Made by a program: the position numbers and the translations under genes. Source: Tessaracoccus timonensis (GTDB taxonomy: Bacteria; Actinomycetota; Actinomycetes; Propionibacteriales; Propionibacteriaceae). Taken from it: 64,000 bases of DNA. Below, piece by piece: positions 37,624 through 46,710 of the stretch. The stretch is from contig NZ_LT996886.1 in assembly GCF_900343145.1 (NCBI RefSeq), positions 1,798,001 to 1,862,000 on the forward strand. Reading direction: 5' to 3'. The notes beneath the pieces are model-generated. The model did no database searches, was not told the origin of the DNA, and was given only the letters and a program-made list of their open reading frames with translations. Each line of letters begins with the position of its first letter. Position 1 is the stretch's first letter.

Positions 37624-40600
37624 ATGCATGACGACCGCAAGCTTGTAGAAGAGCGCATCGAGGATCTGCGAGAGCGCCTCATCGGCAAGGAGTACGTAAC
37701 GCTCACGAAGCTCAACGTTGAGGCGTGGAAAGCGCCAGACGAGCCCGTCCCCTTTGCGGAGGCGGCCAGTCAGCAGTATGAGCCGTTCCCCGTCGGCACC
37801 TGGTGGGGGCCGGCATGGAGCACGTGGTGGCTGCGGCTCGACGGCATCCTCCCCGACGATGCCCCCCGCGAGCGTGTCGAACTCCGTGTTGACCTGGGGT
37901 TTTCCGGTGACTGGGCGGGCAACCAGTCGGAGGGGCTCGTCTACACGTGCGACGGGGTGCCGCTGAAGGGGCTCAACCCCATGAATCGCACCGTGCCGCT
38001 CACGTTCGGGTCGATCGCCGAGCAACTTGAGCAGGAAGGCTCGCCACTGGTGGCGGCCGACGGTTCGGTGCGGCTGATGGTGGAAGCCGCCGCCAACCCC
38101 AACCACGGGGAAGACATGGCCAAGTACGGCGACAAGGCCACCATGCCGATCGAGCCCATGTGGCAGTTCAAGGCTGCGGACCTGGTGGTGCGCAACGACG
38201 ATGTCTGGCACCTTCAGCTCGACCTCGAGGTGCTCGACGGGCTCATGCGCGAGCTCTCCGTCGACTCGACCTGGCGCGCCACCCTCCTTCGTGGGCTCGA
38301 GCGCGCCGCCGACGTCGTCGACCAGGGCAGCATTGAGGAACAAGCCGCCGCCGCGCGCGCCGTGCTTGCGCCCTTGCTGAACAGCGGCCCGCATGGTTCC
38401 GCGCAGCGCATGACCGCCGTCGGGCACGCGCACATCGACTCCGCCTGGTTGTGGCCCATCCGGGAGACCCGTCGGAAGGTGGTACGTTCGCTGTCGAACG
38501 TCGTCGCGCTCGCCGACGAATACCCCGACTTCCACTTCGCCTGCACCGCTCCACAGCACCTCGAGTGGCTGAAGGAAGACGCGCCGATGGTGTTTGAGCG
38601 GATGCGCGAAGCCATCCAGCGCGGCCAATGGCACATGGTGGGCGGCACCTGGATAGAACCGGACGCCAACCTCCCCGGCGGCGAGGCGATGGTTCGACAG
38701 CTCACCAGCGGCCTTCGGTGGCTGCGCGAGGAGCTGGATGTCACCACCGACTGCCTCTGGCTGCCCGACTCGTTCGGCTACTCCGGCGCGCTGCCGCAGA
38801 TCGCCAAACTCGCCGGCATGCGGTGGTTCTTCACCCAGAAAATGAACTGGAACCAGACGAACACGCTCCCGCACCACACGTTCTGGTGGGAGGGCATCGA
38901 CGGCACGCGTATCTGGACGCACTTCCCGCCCGTCGACTGCTACGACTCCATCCTCTCCTCAGACCAGGTGAAGTTCGCTGAACGAAACTTCAAGGAAAAG
39001 GGCGTTGCCAAGGAGTCGTTGTTGCCGTTTGGTTATGGCGACGGTGGTGGCGGCCCCGTGCGCGAAATGGTGGAACGTGCCCGTCGGCAGAGCAATCTCG
39101 AGGGGTCGCCGGTGCTCACCATGGGTAGCCCGCAAGACTTCTACGACGCCGCTCGCGCCGAGCGCGATGAGCTCCCCGTGTGGGCCGGCGAGCTGTACTT
39201 CGAGTTCCACCGCGGTGTCCAGACCTCGCAACTGGCCTTGAAGCAAGGCAACCGACGCGTCGAGGCCGGCCTCGCAGCGCTGGAATGGCTCGGCACGCTG
39301 GCGATACTTCGCGGACATGCGTACGACGCCGAGGGCGTCGAACAGCTCTGGCGACGCATGATGCTGCTGCAGTTCCACGACATCCTCCCGGGTAGCGCCA
39401 TCGCCTGGGTGAACGAAGAAGCGCGCGAGGAATACACGTCGCTACTGCAAGAGATTGAGGAACGTATCGACGCGCTACGTCGCGACGTGTTCCCGGGGGA
39501 GCAGTGCGCCATTGCGAACCCCGCGCCGTTCGCGAGGCGCGAGCTGGTCGAGGTCGAGGGGCGACGGGTGCTCGTCGACGTCGGCCCGCTCAGCGTGGTG
39601 GCTCTTGCCGACGCCGAAGCAACCCCGACGCACGCCGTCCAGGCCCAGCGCCAAGACGAGGGCATCGTGCTCGACAACGGTTTGGTACGCGTCGTCGTCG
39701 CGCCGGACGGAACGGTGACGAGCCTCGTCGACGTGGAAGCCGAGCGCGAACTGCTGCTTCCCGACGAGCGGGCCAACCTTCTGCGCCTGCACCCCGACCA
39801 CCCCAGCTGCTTCGACGCGTGGGAACTCCAGGCACAGTACCGCCACCACGTGTGGGAGGTCGACGACGTCGAACAGGTTGCGCTGGTGGAGGACACGCCG
39901 CTTCGCGCCCAGGTGGATGTGGTTCGGTCCTTCGGCGACTCTCGGGTGACGCAGTCGCTGTGGCTGGACGCGGACAGCAAGACGGTGCGGTTCGCCGTCG
40001 ATATCGACTGGCGCGAACGCTCCCGGGTGCTAAAGGTGGCGTTCCCCCTTGCGGTGAAGGCCACCCATGAGTCGTCCGAAATCCAGTTCGGACACGTGCG
40101 GCGCGCGCTGACGTCGAACACCAGCTGGGACGAAGCGCGCTTTGAGGTGCCCGGGCATCGTTGGACGCTGCTCGACGAACCGGGCTACGCCGTGGCGCTG
40201 TCGTACGACTCCTCCTACGGCCACGACGTGGAACCCGCCGGCGCTGATGAGCACGCGCCCACCGCGGGTGTGGTGGCGAGCTACACGTTGCTGCGGGCGC
40301 CACTGTCGCCGGATAAGGAATCCGACCAAGGACAGCACCGCATCCAGTACCAGCTCACCGTCGACGCCGACGTGCGCGCGGCGAGCGAGGCGGGCATCGC
40401 GCTCAATCAGCCACTGCGTGTGCTGGACGGCGCGGGCGCGAGCGAGGCCGCCGTGGCGTCGCTGGAGATGCTCCGCGGACATGCGGTGATTGATGCGGTG
40501 AAGCCGGCATTCGACGAGTCCGGTGACATGGTGATCCGATTGCATGAGGCCACGGGCGGGCGGTCGCGCGTGCGGCTGCACCTCGGGTTCGACGCCCAGG

Positions 40601-40737
40601 GCATTCACGAGGTGGATCTCTTGGAGCAGCCGGTGGCCGAGCCCACTCAGCAGCGCCTGGGAGACCTGCGCGACGGCGCGGTGGAACTCACGCTTCGTCC
40701 CTTCCAAATCCTCACGTTGAAGGTGTGTGCCAAATGA
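37624..40737 (+). CDS. GH38 alpha-mannosidase
   Basis: 1,037 residues, with no signal peptide, hence cytosolic. A zinc-dependent retaining alpha-mannosidase. The zinc site is in VGHAHIDSAWLWP (about 265-277) and the nucleophile Asp in LWLPDSFGYSGALPQI near 381; WIEPDANLPGGE supports the active site, and a long beta-rich C-terminal half follows. It starts one base after the GH4 stop and overlaps the next gene by four bases. With GH125 and GH20 nearby it suggests stepwise breakdown of mannose-rich glycans after import. Confidence 0.94.
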   Translation: MHDDRKLVEERIEDLRERLIGKEYVTLTKLNVEAWKAPDEPVPFAEAASQQYEPFPVGTWWGPAWSTWWLRLDGILPDDAPRERVELRVDLGFSGDWAGNQSEGLVYTCDGVPLKGLNPMNRTVPLTFGSIAEQLEQEGSPLVAADGSVRLMVEAAANPNHGEDMAKYGDKATMPIEPMWQFKAADLVVRNDDVWHLQLDLEVLDGLMRELSVDSTWRATLLRGLERAADVVDQGSIEEQAAAARAVLAPLLNSGPHGSAQRMTAVGHAHIDSAWLWPIRETRRKVVRSLSNVVALADEYPDFHFACTAPQHLEWLKEDAPMVFERMREAIQRGQWHMVGGTWIEPDANLPGGEAMVRQLTSGLRWLREELDVTTDCLWLPDSFGYSGALPQIAKLAGMRWFFTQKMNWNQTNTLPHHTFWWEGIDGTRIWTHFPPVDCYDSILSSDQVKFAERNFKEKGVAKESLLPFGYGDGGGGPVREMVERARRQSNLEGSPVLTMGSPQDFYDAARAERDELPVWAGELYFEFHRGVQTSQLALKQGNRRVEAGLAALEWLGTLAILRGHAYDAEGVEQLWRRMMLLQFHDILPGSAIAWVNEEAREEYTSLLQEIEERIDALRRDVFPGEQCAIANPAPFARRELVEVEGRRVLVDVGPLSVVALADAEATPTHAVQAQRQDEGIVLDNGLVRVVVAPDGTVTSLVDVEAERELLLPDERANLLRLHPDHPSCFDAWELQAQYRHHVWEVDDVEQVALVEDTPLRAQVDVVRSFGDSRVTQSLWLDADSKTVRFAVDIDWRERSRVLKVAFPLAVKATHESSEIQFGHVRRALTSNTSWDEARFEVPGHRWTLLDEPGYAVALSYDSSYGHDVEPAGADEHAPTAGVVASYTLLRAPLSPDKESDQGQHRIQYQLTVDADVRAASEAGIALNQPLRVLDGAGASEAAVASLEMLRGHAVIDAVKPAFDESGDMVIRLHEATGGRSRVRLHLGFDAQGIHEVDLLEQPVAEPTQQRLGDLRDGAVELTLRPFQILTLKVCAK

Positions 40738-41744
40738 AACTGCTATTGATCTGCCTCGACGGTGTGCGCGCCGACTTCGCGTTGCCCGAGGAGGTGGCGA
40801 GCAACCCGGATTTCGCGCAACCATCGCACCCAGCCGACCCGAGGTTCAGCGTCGGTGCTCCGGACCACACCGTGCAGGATTTCCCAGCGGGGCTTGCCCC
40901 GACGCTCGCCCGCCTCGCCCGCGGGGACGAGGCGTCGGATGGCGTGTGCCTGCCCATGTGGATGACGCCTCCCACCGATTCGGGGCCGGGGTGGTCGTCC
41001 ATCCTGACCGGCTCCACCCACGAGGAATGCAACGTGTGGTGGAACGAGTTCGTCGGCCACGACATGGCCAGGCGCCCCGACCTGCTGTCTCGCGTGTTCT
41101 TCGCCAACCCGCGAGCGCGGACGCTCGCAGCGGCCACCTGGACCGCCTTCACCGTCGGCGTCGGCCCGGGGCCCATCTTGCAGCAGCGCGTCGACCAGCA
41201 GCGCACGAGGCAACACGCCGTGTTCCAACCCGATCTCACCAACGGCATTGAGGCGGCGGACGACGCCGTGTGTACGTGGGCGTGCCACAGGCTCCTTCAC
41301 GAGGGGCCAGATGCGTCGGTGGTGTACTTCGAGAGCGTCGACGCCGCCGGCCATGCCGCGGGCTCGGACAGCAAGGAGTACCGCGAGGCCATCCAGCGCG
41401 TCGATGAGCGAGTGCGTTACCTGGTCAAGGCAGTGGCGGAGCGGCACGAGCAGCTCGGTGAAGACTGGGTTGTAGCCGTCACCACCGACCACGGGCACAA
41501 GCCTGAGGGTGGGCACGGCGAGGACGAGGTCGAGGTGCGCCGAAGCTTCCTGATCCTGCACCGCATCGGTAGCCAATTGCCCGCCGAGATGCACGAGCGC
41601 GGCGCGCTGCGAAGCGAAGACGTCATGTGGCTCCTGCTGGACCTCATGGGCGCCCGGCAGGGCGAGATGGAAGGAGACGACGTCGGCGTGCTGAAGGACA
41701 TCGATCCGGTGGGGCCGACGCGGGACCTCCGCTTCGAATGGTGA
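40734..41744 (+). CDS. alkaline-phosphatase-superfamily phosphodiesterase-like protein
   Basis: 336 residues, cytosolic. LLLICLDGVRADFA carries the first metal Asp; TDSGPGWSSILTG is the expected nucleophile region; VYFESVDAAGHAAG and VTTDHGHK give further metal ligands, the pattern of type I phosphodiesterase/nucleotide pyrophosphatases. The substrate is unknown. Inside a mannosidase operon it might remove phosphate or phosphodiester groups from phosphomannan-type glycans, which is speculation. ATGA overlap with GH38 fixes the start; it ends the first rightward operon. Confidence 0.8.
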   Translation: MKLLLICLDGVRADFALPEEVASNPDFAQPSHPADPRFSVGAPDHTVQDFPAGLAPTLARLARGDEASDGVCLPMWMTPPTDSGPGWSSILTGSTHEECNVWWNEFVGHDMARRPDLLSRVFFANPRARTLAAATWTAFTVGVGPGPILQQRVDQQRTRQHAVFQPDLTNGIEAADDAVCTWACHRLLHEGPDASVVYFESVDAAGHAAGSDSKEYREAIQRVDERVRYLVKAVAERHEQLGEDWVVAVTTDHGHKPEGGHGEDEVEVRRSFLILHRIGSQLPAEMHERGALRSEDVMWLLLDLMGARQGEMEGDDVGVLKDIDPVGPTRDLRFEW

Positions 41745-41784
41745 CACATCCGGCGGTTGCATCCGCTGGGTGGGTAGAGCGTCG

Positions 41785-41867
41785 AGCTAACCCAATATCC
41801 ACATTCGTTTCGCTGAAACGGCGATTTTGGCGTGATTTGGCAAACGAATGTGGATATCGGGTTAGCT
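41785..41867. repeat. long palindrome, family A copy 3
   Basis: 26-bp arms (41785-41810 and 41842-41867) pair with one mismatch; the loop contains GGCGATTTTGGCG. It lies between convergent genes and ends 26 bp before the PfkB stop. Confidence 0.87.
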
Positions 41868-41893
41868 GCGCTGTGGTCCCACCTGGCTGGCGG

Positions 41894-42832
41894 CTACTGC
41901 GCCAGCAGCTCCGCGACGCGGCGAGCGCGAGGGTCGTCGTGGGCGCGGGCAGCTTGGAGCACCTCGGCCAGGCGCGGCGGATCGGCGGCTCCGCTCTCGC
42001 CCGCCAAGATAGTGCTGGCGACGAACGCCGCGACGAGGAGTTGCTCTTCGAGCGCATCGGTGAGGCCCGAGGCGACGGCAAACGCCGCCAGCGTCGCGTC
42101 GCCGGCGCCGGTGGTGTTGCGTGGGCGCACGGGGAAGGCAGCCACGCTGGCTTCCTGTCCGGTGGCAGCATCCACCGCAACCATGCCGTCGGCGCCACGG
42201 GTGACGACGACGGTGGGCACGCGGCAGGTCAACTGCCGGGCAGCGTCCATGGGGTCGCTCAGCTGCGTGAAGGCGCGAGCTTCCAGGTCGTTCAGCATCC
42301 ACACATCGGCGCCTTCGATGCCTGCGAGTTGCTCGTCGCCCCACAAATCCGTCTCGTCGAAGCCCCTCGACGCAAACACGCGAGCCCCGCGGCGGCGTGC
42401 GTCGACGAGCCAGGGGAGCGTCGAGTCGCGCAAGTCGATGACGATGGCGTCCGTGTCCACGTTGGTGAGGGAGTGTCCGACCGGCTTTGCAGGGGGATGC
42501 TCGACCGTCACCATCGCGCGGTCAGCGCTGGTGGCGAGGGCCACCGTCGTGGGGAGTTGCCAGTTGGTGTAGTGCTCGCAGTGGGTGGTGCCGATGCCTT
42601 CGAGGCGCAGGCTGCGCAGCAGCCGCTCGCTGGCTTCGTCGTCGCCGACGGGGGAGCACAGCTCGGTGCTCACACCGAGGCGAGCTGCCACTCGCGCCAT
42701 GGTGGCCACGCCACCCCAGCCCTCGTGCAGTCCTGTGGCCTGCAGCTCGTGGCCGGGCACGGGCATCGCTGGGACGCCGGTCATGATGATGTCGCGGTAC
42801 GTGATACCGACGGTCAGCATGCGTGTGGGCAC
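41894..42832 (-). CDS. PfkB family carbohydrate kinase
   Basis: 312 residues, ribokinase-like. WGGVATMARVAARLG near the N-terminus is the sugar-binding GG region and RNTTGAGDATLAAFAVA has the anion hole and catalytic Asp. The substrate could be mannose, fructose or N-acetylhexosamine derived from the surrounding glycosidases; the sequence alone does not decide. I start at GTG 42832, four nt after GGAG; ATG 42820 is an alternative. The gene is the only leftward one in this part and is divergent from HAD-GH20-GH125 over 139 bp. Confidence 0.85.
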   Translation of the reverse strand: MPTRMLTVGITYRDIIMTGVPAMPVPGHELQATGLHEGWGGVATMARVAARLGVSTELCSPVGDDEASERLLRSLRLEGIGTTHCEHYTNWQLPTTVALATSADRAMVTVEHPPAKPVGHSLTNVDTDAIVIDLRDSTLPWLVDARRRGARVFASRGFDETDLWGDEQLAGIEGADVWMLNDLEARAFTQLSDPMDAARQLTCRVPTVVVTRGADGMVAVDAATGQEASVAAFPVRPRNTTGAGDATLAAFAVASGLTDALEEQLLVAAFVASTILAGESGAADPPRLAEVLQAARAHDDPRARRVAELLAQ

Positions 42833-42971
42833 GGCACTCCTTCTCACGGACGAACAAGCCAAAGTCTTGCACAGACGCATCTCTGCGAGCACCTGGGTAG
42901 GGTGGTCGTGTGCTGTCTGAGCTGCATATCCAACGAAGTAGCAGGCACGCCGGCATGGAGGTGTTGATCGA

Positions 42972-43649
42972 ATGAATCGTGCTCTCCCGCAGCACATCGG
43001 CGCAGTGTTGTTCGACATGGACGACACACTCGTCGACTCCGAGCAAGCTTGGTTCGATGCCACCCGTCAACTCTGGGAAGAGTACGAGGTATCGAAGGGC
43101 TTCGACGATGACGTATCTGATGAGCTTCGAGGCGGCACCATTGAGGATGTCGTCGCGGTGTTCAGCCGTGTCCGTCCGGGCGTAGACGCCGACGTAGCGG
43201 AACGCCGAATGCTGGAGCTCCTGCAGGAACACTTGGCGGACGGTGTGGAGCCGATGCCGGGGGCGGAAGCCCTGCTCGAGGCGCTCTCCGGGACGATACC
43301 GCTGGCTGTGGCCTCGAACTCGCCGTCGGCCATCGTGAAAGCCACGATGCAATCGCTCGGCTGGCAGCGCCGTTTCGTTGCGATGCTGGGCACCGAGGAT
43401 GTGGAGCGCCCCAAGCCGGCGCCTGATCTGTACCTCGCCGCAGCCGAGCGTTGTGGCGTGGCGCTGGAGCACTGCGTCGTGCTGGAAGACTCCCGCACCG
43501 GCGCTACGGCAGCCAGGGAGGCCGGCGCGTTCGTCGTCGCGGTTGGCCCATTCGCCGCGGATTTGGGGCACGTGCACGTGCCCTCGCTCGATCACCCGAT
43601 GCTGCAGTCTTGGCAGCCTCAACCAATCGCACACGCGAAGGAGCTGTGA
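42972..43649 (+). CDS. HAD superfamily hydrolase (sugar-phosphatase-like)
   Basis: 225 residues. VLFDMDDTLVDSE carries the nucleophile and acid Asp, VASNSPSAIVKA is motif II, and RPKPAPDLYLAAAE with VLEDSRTGATAA gives motifs III and IV. The helical cap lies between about residues 20 and 85, the layout of beta-phosphoglucomutase/sugar phosphatases. GGAGG lies about 10 nt before the ATG. It is the first gene of the operon HAD-GH20-GH125 and may dephosphorylate or isomerise a sugar phosphate made by the PfkB kinase (inference). Confidence 0.88.
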   Translation: MNRALPQHIGAVLFDMDDTLVDSEQAWFDATRQLWEEYEVSKGFDDDVSDELRGGTIEDVVAVFSRVRPGVDADVAERRMLELLQEHLADGVEPMPGAEALLEALSGTIPLAVASNSPSAIVKATMQSLGWQRRFVAMLGTEDVERPKPAPDLYLAAAERCGVALEHCVVLEDSRTGATAAREAGAFVVAVGPFAADLGHVHVPSLDHPMLQSWQPQPIAHAKEL

Positions 43650-45184
43650 TGCCCACCATCATCCCCACGCCCGCTCACGTCGACTGGGGGCAGGGTTCGT
43701 TCCTGCTGCCCAACCCCCTCCCAGTGCGTGGTGGCGGCGTTCCCGCTGAGGTCCTGGCCGAGCGTCTCTCGCGGTCGGCCGGTGTGCAGGTGCTTGCCGA
43801 CGGGGTCGGCGCCGGCGTGGACTTCGTCGAAGATACTTCGCTCCCCGACGAGGGGTACCGCCTCAGCGTCAACGCGGACGGTGTGCGCATTGGGTATTCC
43901 GCGCAGGCCGGCGCGTCGTGGGCGGTGCAGACGCTGCTGCAACTTCTGCCGCGCGAGGTGCACACCACCGGCCCCTTGGACCCGGCCACGCTCGTTGTGC
44001 CGTTCGTGGAGATCGTCGACGAGCCAGCGCTGGCATGGCGCGGCTCCATGGTGGACGTGGCAAGGCATTTTCTGCCGCTCGACGGGTTGCTCAGGCATCT
44101 TGATGTGATGGCCATGCACAAGCTCAACGTGCTGCACCTGCACCTCACCGACGACCAAGGCTGGCGCTTCCCCGTGCCAGGCTGGCCGAAGCTCACGGAG
44201 GTGGGGGCGTGGCGGCCGGGTACCCTCGTCGGACTTCAGCCGCCTCCCGACGAGAACGACTGCGACGATGTGGCCGAGCACGACGGCATCCCGCACGGCG
44301 GGTTCTACACAGCCGAAGAGATCGGCAGGCTCGTGGAGCACGCGAACCGGCTCGGCATCACCGTGGTGCCGGAGGTGGATATGCCCGGCCACATGGAGGC
44401 CGCGGTGGCGGCCTACCCGGAGCTGGGCGCGTCGGGTGTGCAGCACCCGCGCACGTGTTGGGGTATTTCCGAGCATGTGCTGCGGCTGGATGACAACGTG
44501 ATTCAGTTCTGCAAGGACGCGCTGGACGCCGTCATGAATCTATTCCCTGACTCGCCCGTGCACGTCGGGGGCGACGAGTGCCCGGGGTCGGAATGGCTCG
44601 CCGACGAACGCTCGCAGGCCACGATGCGTCGCGAAGGGCTCTCTACTCCTGCCGAGGGGCAGGCGTGGTTCGAGCGCATCGTGTGCGAGCACGTGCTGGC
44701 GCGTGGACGTCGCGTGATTGCGTGGGACGAGGTGCTGGAGGGCGGCGTGCCCGACGACGTCACCATCATGGTGTGGCGCGACGCGGCACAGGTTGGGGAC
44801 GTGATTAGCAAGGGGTACGACGTACTGGCCGCGCCCACCCAGTACACCTACCTCGACTACTGCCAGGGCAAGTGGGATGACCACCCGCTCAACTACGGGC
44901 ATTACACGCCCCTCGAAAAGACGCAGGATTTCGCCCAGATGCTCGCGGCGCTCCCGGATGGCCCGGGGCGCCTGCTGGGCGGGCAGTTCCAACTGTGGGG
45001 AGAGTATGTGCGCGACTGGGCGAAAGCCGAGTACATGACGTGGCCTCGAGGCACGGCGCTGGCACAGCAGTTCTGGGCGGGCAGCGCGGCCTCGGAGAGT
45101 GAGCTGGGGGCGTTGCTCCGCAGGCTCACGGTTATGGGTATCAGCTGGTGTCGGGAAGGAATGGCATGGACGAGCGAACAGTGA
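43649..45184 (+). CDS. GH20 beta-N-acetylhexosaminidase
   Basis: 511 residues without a signal peptide. A short alpha/beta GH20b-type N-terminal domain (about 1-120) precedes the barrel, which opens WRGSMVDVARHFLP; LHLHLTDDQGWRFP and the catalytic pair in VHVGGDECPGSEW (about 306-318) are intact. It removes terminal beta-linked GlcNAc/GalNAc by substrate-assisted catalysis. TGATG overlap with HAD and a 19-nt overlap with GH125 indicate tight coupling. Its presence with alpha-mannosidases points to N-glycan fragments. Confidence 0.93.
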   Translation: MPTIIPTPAHVDWGQGSFLLPNPLPVRGGGVPAEVLAERLSRSAGVQVLADGVGAGVDFVEDTSLPDEGYRLSVNADGVRIGYSAQAGASWAVQTLLQLLPREVHTTGPLDPATLVVPFVEIVDEPALAWRGSMVDVARHFLPLDGLLRHLDVMAMHKLNVLHLHLTDDQGWRFPVPGWPKLTEVGAWRPGTLVGLQPPPDENDCDDVAEHDGIPHGGFYTAEEIGRLVEHANRLGITVVPEVDMPGHMEAAVAAYPELGASGVQHPRTCWGISEHVLRLDDNVIQFCKDALDAVMNLFPDSPVHVGGDECPGSEWLADERSQATMRREGLSTPAEGQAWFERIVCEHVLARGRRVIAWDEVLEGGVPDDVTIMVWRDAAQVGDVISKGYDVLAAPTQYTYLDYCQGKWDDHPLNYGHYTPLEKTQDFAQMLAALPDGPGRLLGGQFQLWGEYVRDWAKAEYMTWPRGTALAQQFWAGSAASESELGALLRRLTVMGISWCREGMAWTSEQ

Positions 45185-46434
45185 CGAACCCCGTCGGAGA
45201 GAAGCTACGGGCCCGGCTGGACGCGGAGGCCGAGCGCATTGCTGCGACGGTGGGGGCGCCCGCCGCGGAACGGTTCCGCGCCATGATGGTGAACACCTGG
45301 ACGACGACGATGACCCGCCGCGGTGATCGCACCTTCGTCATCACCGGCGACATTCCCGCGATGTGGCTGCGTGACTCGTCGGCACAGGTGTGGCCGTTCC
45401 TGAGGATGACCGACGTGGACGAGGTGCGCGAGGTGCTGCTGGGCATGGTGCGCGAGCAGTGGCGCTGCATCGGTCTGGACCCGTACGCGAACGCGTTTAA
45501 CGAGTCGGAGAACGACGCGCACCATGATGCCAATGACCTCGATCTCCATCCTGGTGTGTGGGAGCGCAAGTACGAGATCGATTCGCTGGCGTTCCCCGTG
45601 CTGCTCGCGCATCGCCTCCGTGGGCTCGAGGGTTGGGACGACGAGCTCGACGCTGCCCTGCGCGAGGGCTGCGGGCGCATCGTCGCGTTGTGGCGGCTGG
45701 AACAAGACCACTTCGGGGCGTCCACCTATCGTCACGTGCGCGAATCGGAGCCGTGGGACACCTTGGGCGACGACGGACGCGGCACGCCCGTGGCTATCAC
45801 AGGCATGACCTGGAGCGGGTTCCGGCCATCCGACGATGCTTGTCAGTACGGGTACAATATCCCCGCGCAGCTCATGGCCGTGCACGCGCTCGGGCTGATT
45901 GGGGAGTTCGCGCGCGATTGGGGCGACGAGGAGCTCGGCGCCTCGGCCGGCAGGCTGGCGCAGGAAATCGGTGACGGTGTCGAGCGTTACGGCATGGAGG
46001 GGGAGCGATACCTCTACGAAGTGGACGGGCTGGGCGGCAAGCTGGCCATGGACGACGCCAACATGCCGTCGTTGCTCTCCTTGCCGCTCACGGCTGGGTT
46101 CGCGCTCGACGACCCGCGGTACCGGGCCACTCGCGCATGGGTGCTGAGCGACGAGAACCCGTTCTTCTACACGGGCGAGTTCGCGTCGGGTGTGGGCAGT
46201 CCGCACACGCCGGAGGGGTACGTCTGGCATATCGCGCTGGCGGTGCAGGGGCTCACGGGCGACGAGGCCGAGGCCAGGCGGTGCCTCGACGTGATCCTCG
46301 CCACCGACGGCGGCACCGGGCTGACGCACGAGAGCTTCGATCCGAATGATCCGACGAAGTACACTCGGCCGTGGTTTTCTTGGTCGAACTCCATGGCGTG
46401 CGAGCTCATGCTGCGCATCGCGGAGGGAGCATAG
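45166..46434 (+). CDS. GH125 exo-alpha-1,6-mannosidase
   Basis: 422 residues of the (alpha/alpha)6 GH125 family (formerly DUF1237), inverting exo-alpha-1,6-mannosidases. GDIPAMWLRDSSAQVWPF, YEIDSLAFPVLL, TGMTWSGFRPSDDACQYGYNIPA (read in parts) and DANMPSLLSLPL are family hallmarks. No signal peptide. ATG 45166 has AAGGA 5 nt upstream and lies inside the GH20 gene. It would act with GH38 on the alpha-1,6 branch of mannose-rich glycans. Followed by a strong terminator. Confidence 0.93.
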   Translation: MDERTVTNPVGEKLRARLDAEAERIAATVGAPAAERFRAMMVNTWTTTMTRRGDRTFVITGDIPAMWLRDSSAQVWPFLRMTDVDEVREVLLGMVREQWRCIGLDPYANAFNESENDAHHDANDLDLHPGVWERKYEIDSLAFPVLLAHRLRGLEGWDDELDAALREGCGRIVALWRLEQDHFGASTYRHVRESEPWDTLGDDGRGTPVAITGMTWSGFRPSDDACQYGYNIPAQLMAVHALGLIGEFARDWGDEELGASAGRLAQEIGDGVERYGMEGERYLYEVDGLGGKLAMDDANMPSLLSLPLTAGFALDDPRYRATRAWVLSDENPFFYTGEFASGVGSPHTPEGYVWHIALAVQGLTGDEAEARRCLDVILATDGGTGLTHESFDPNDPTKYTRPWFSWSNSMACELMLRIAEGA

Positions 46435-46469
46435 GCGGGGCCTGGCCTTGCCGGGGCTGACAATGCAAG

Positions 46470-46496
46470 AAGGCCGCCCGTGAAGGCGGCCTTCGT
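46470..46496. terminator. intrinsic terminator after GH125
   Basis: AAGGCCGCC (46470-46478) pairs with GGCGGCCTT (46485-46493) around a 6-nt loop. The T-run is weak (CGTTCGTTTGG). It could serve the glycan operon and the opposing tRNA-Lys transcript. Confidence 0.75.
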
Positions 46497-46501
46497 TCGT
46501 T

Positions 46502-46577
<76 letters not shown>

Positions 46578-46710
46578 TCGCAGCGAGAACTAAACTTACT
46601 ACGCCGCTCACGAAATGGGAAATCGAGCTTGGTGCAGGTGCAATGGTGCTTGTCACGACGGTGTTCAGGTGGTGGACGCGACGTTCACCGGTGAGGCGGT
46701 TGGCGCCAAG

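Noticed and set aside
41627-42967. A 446-codon plus-strand frame opposite the PfkB kinase
   Set aside because: Shadow of the kinase gene, which has clear motifs and an RBS on the minus strand.
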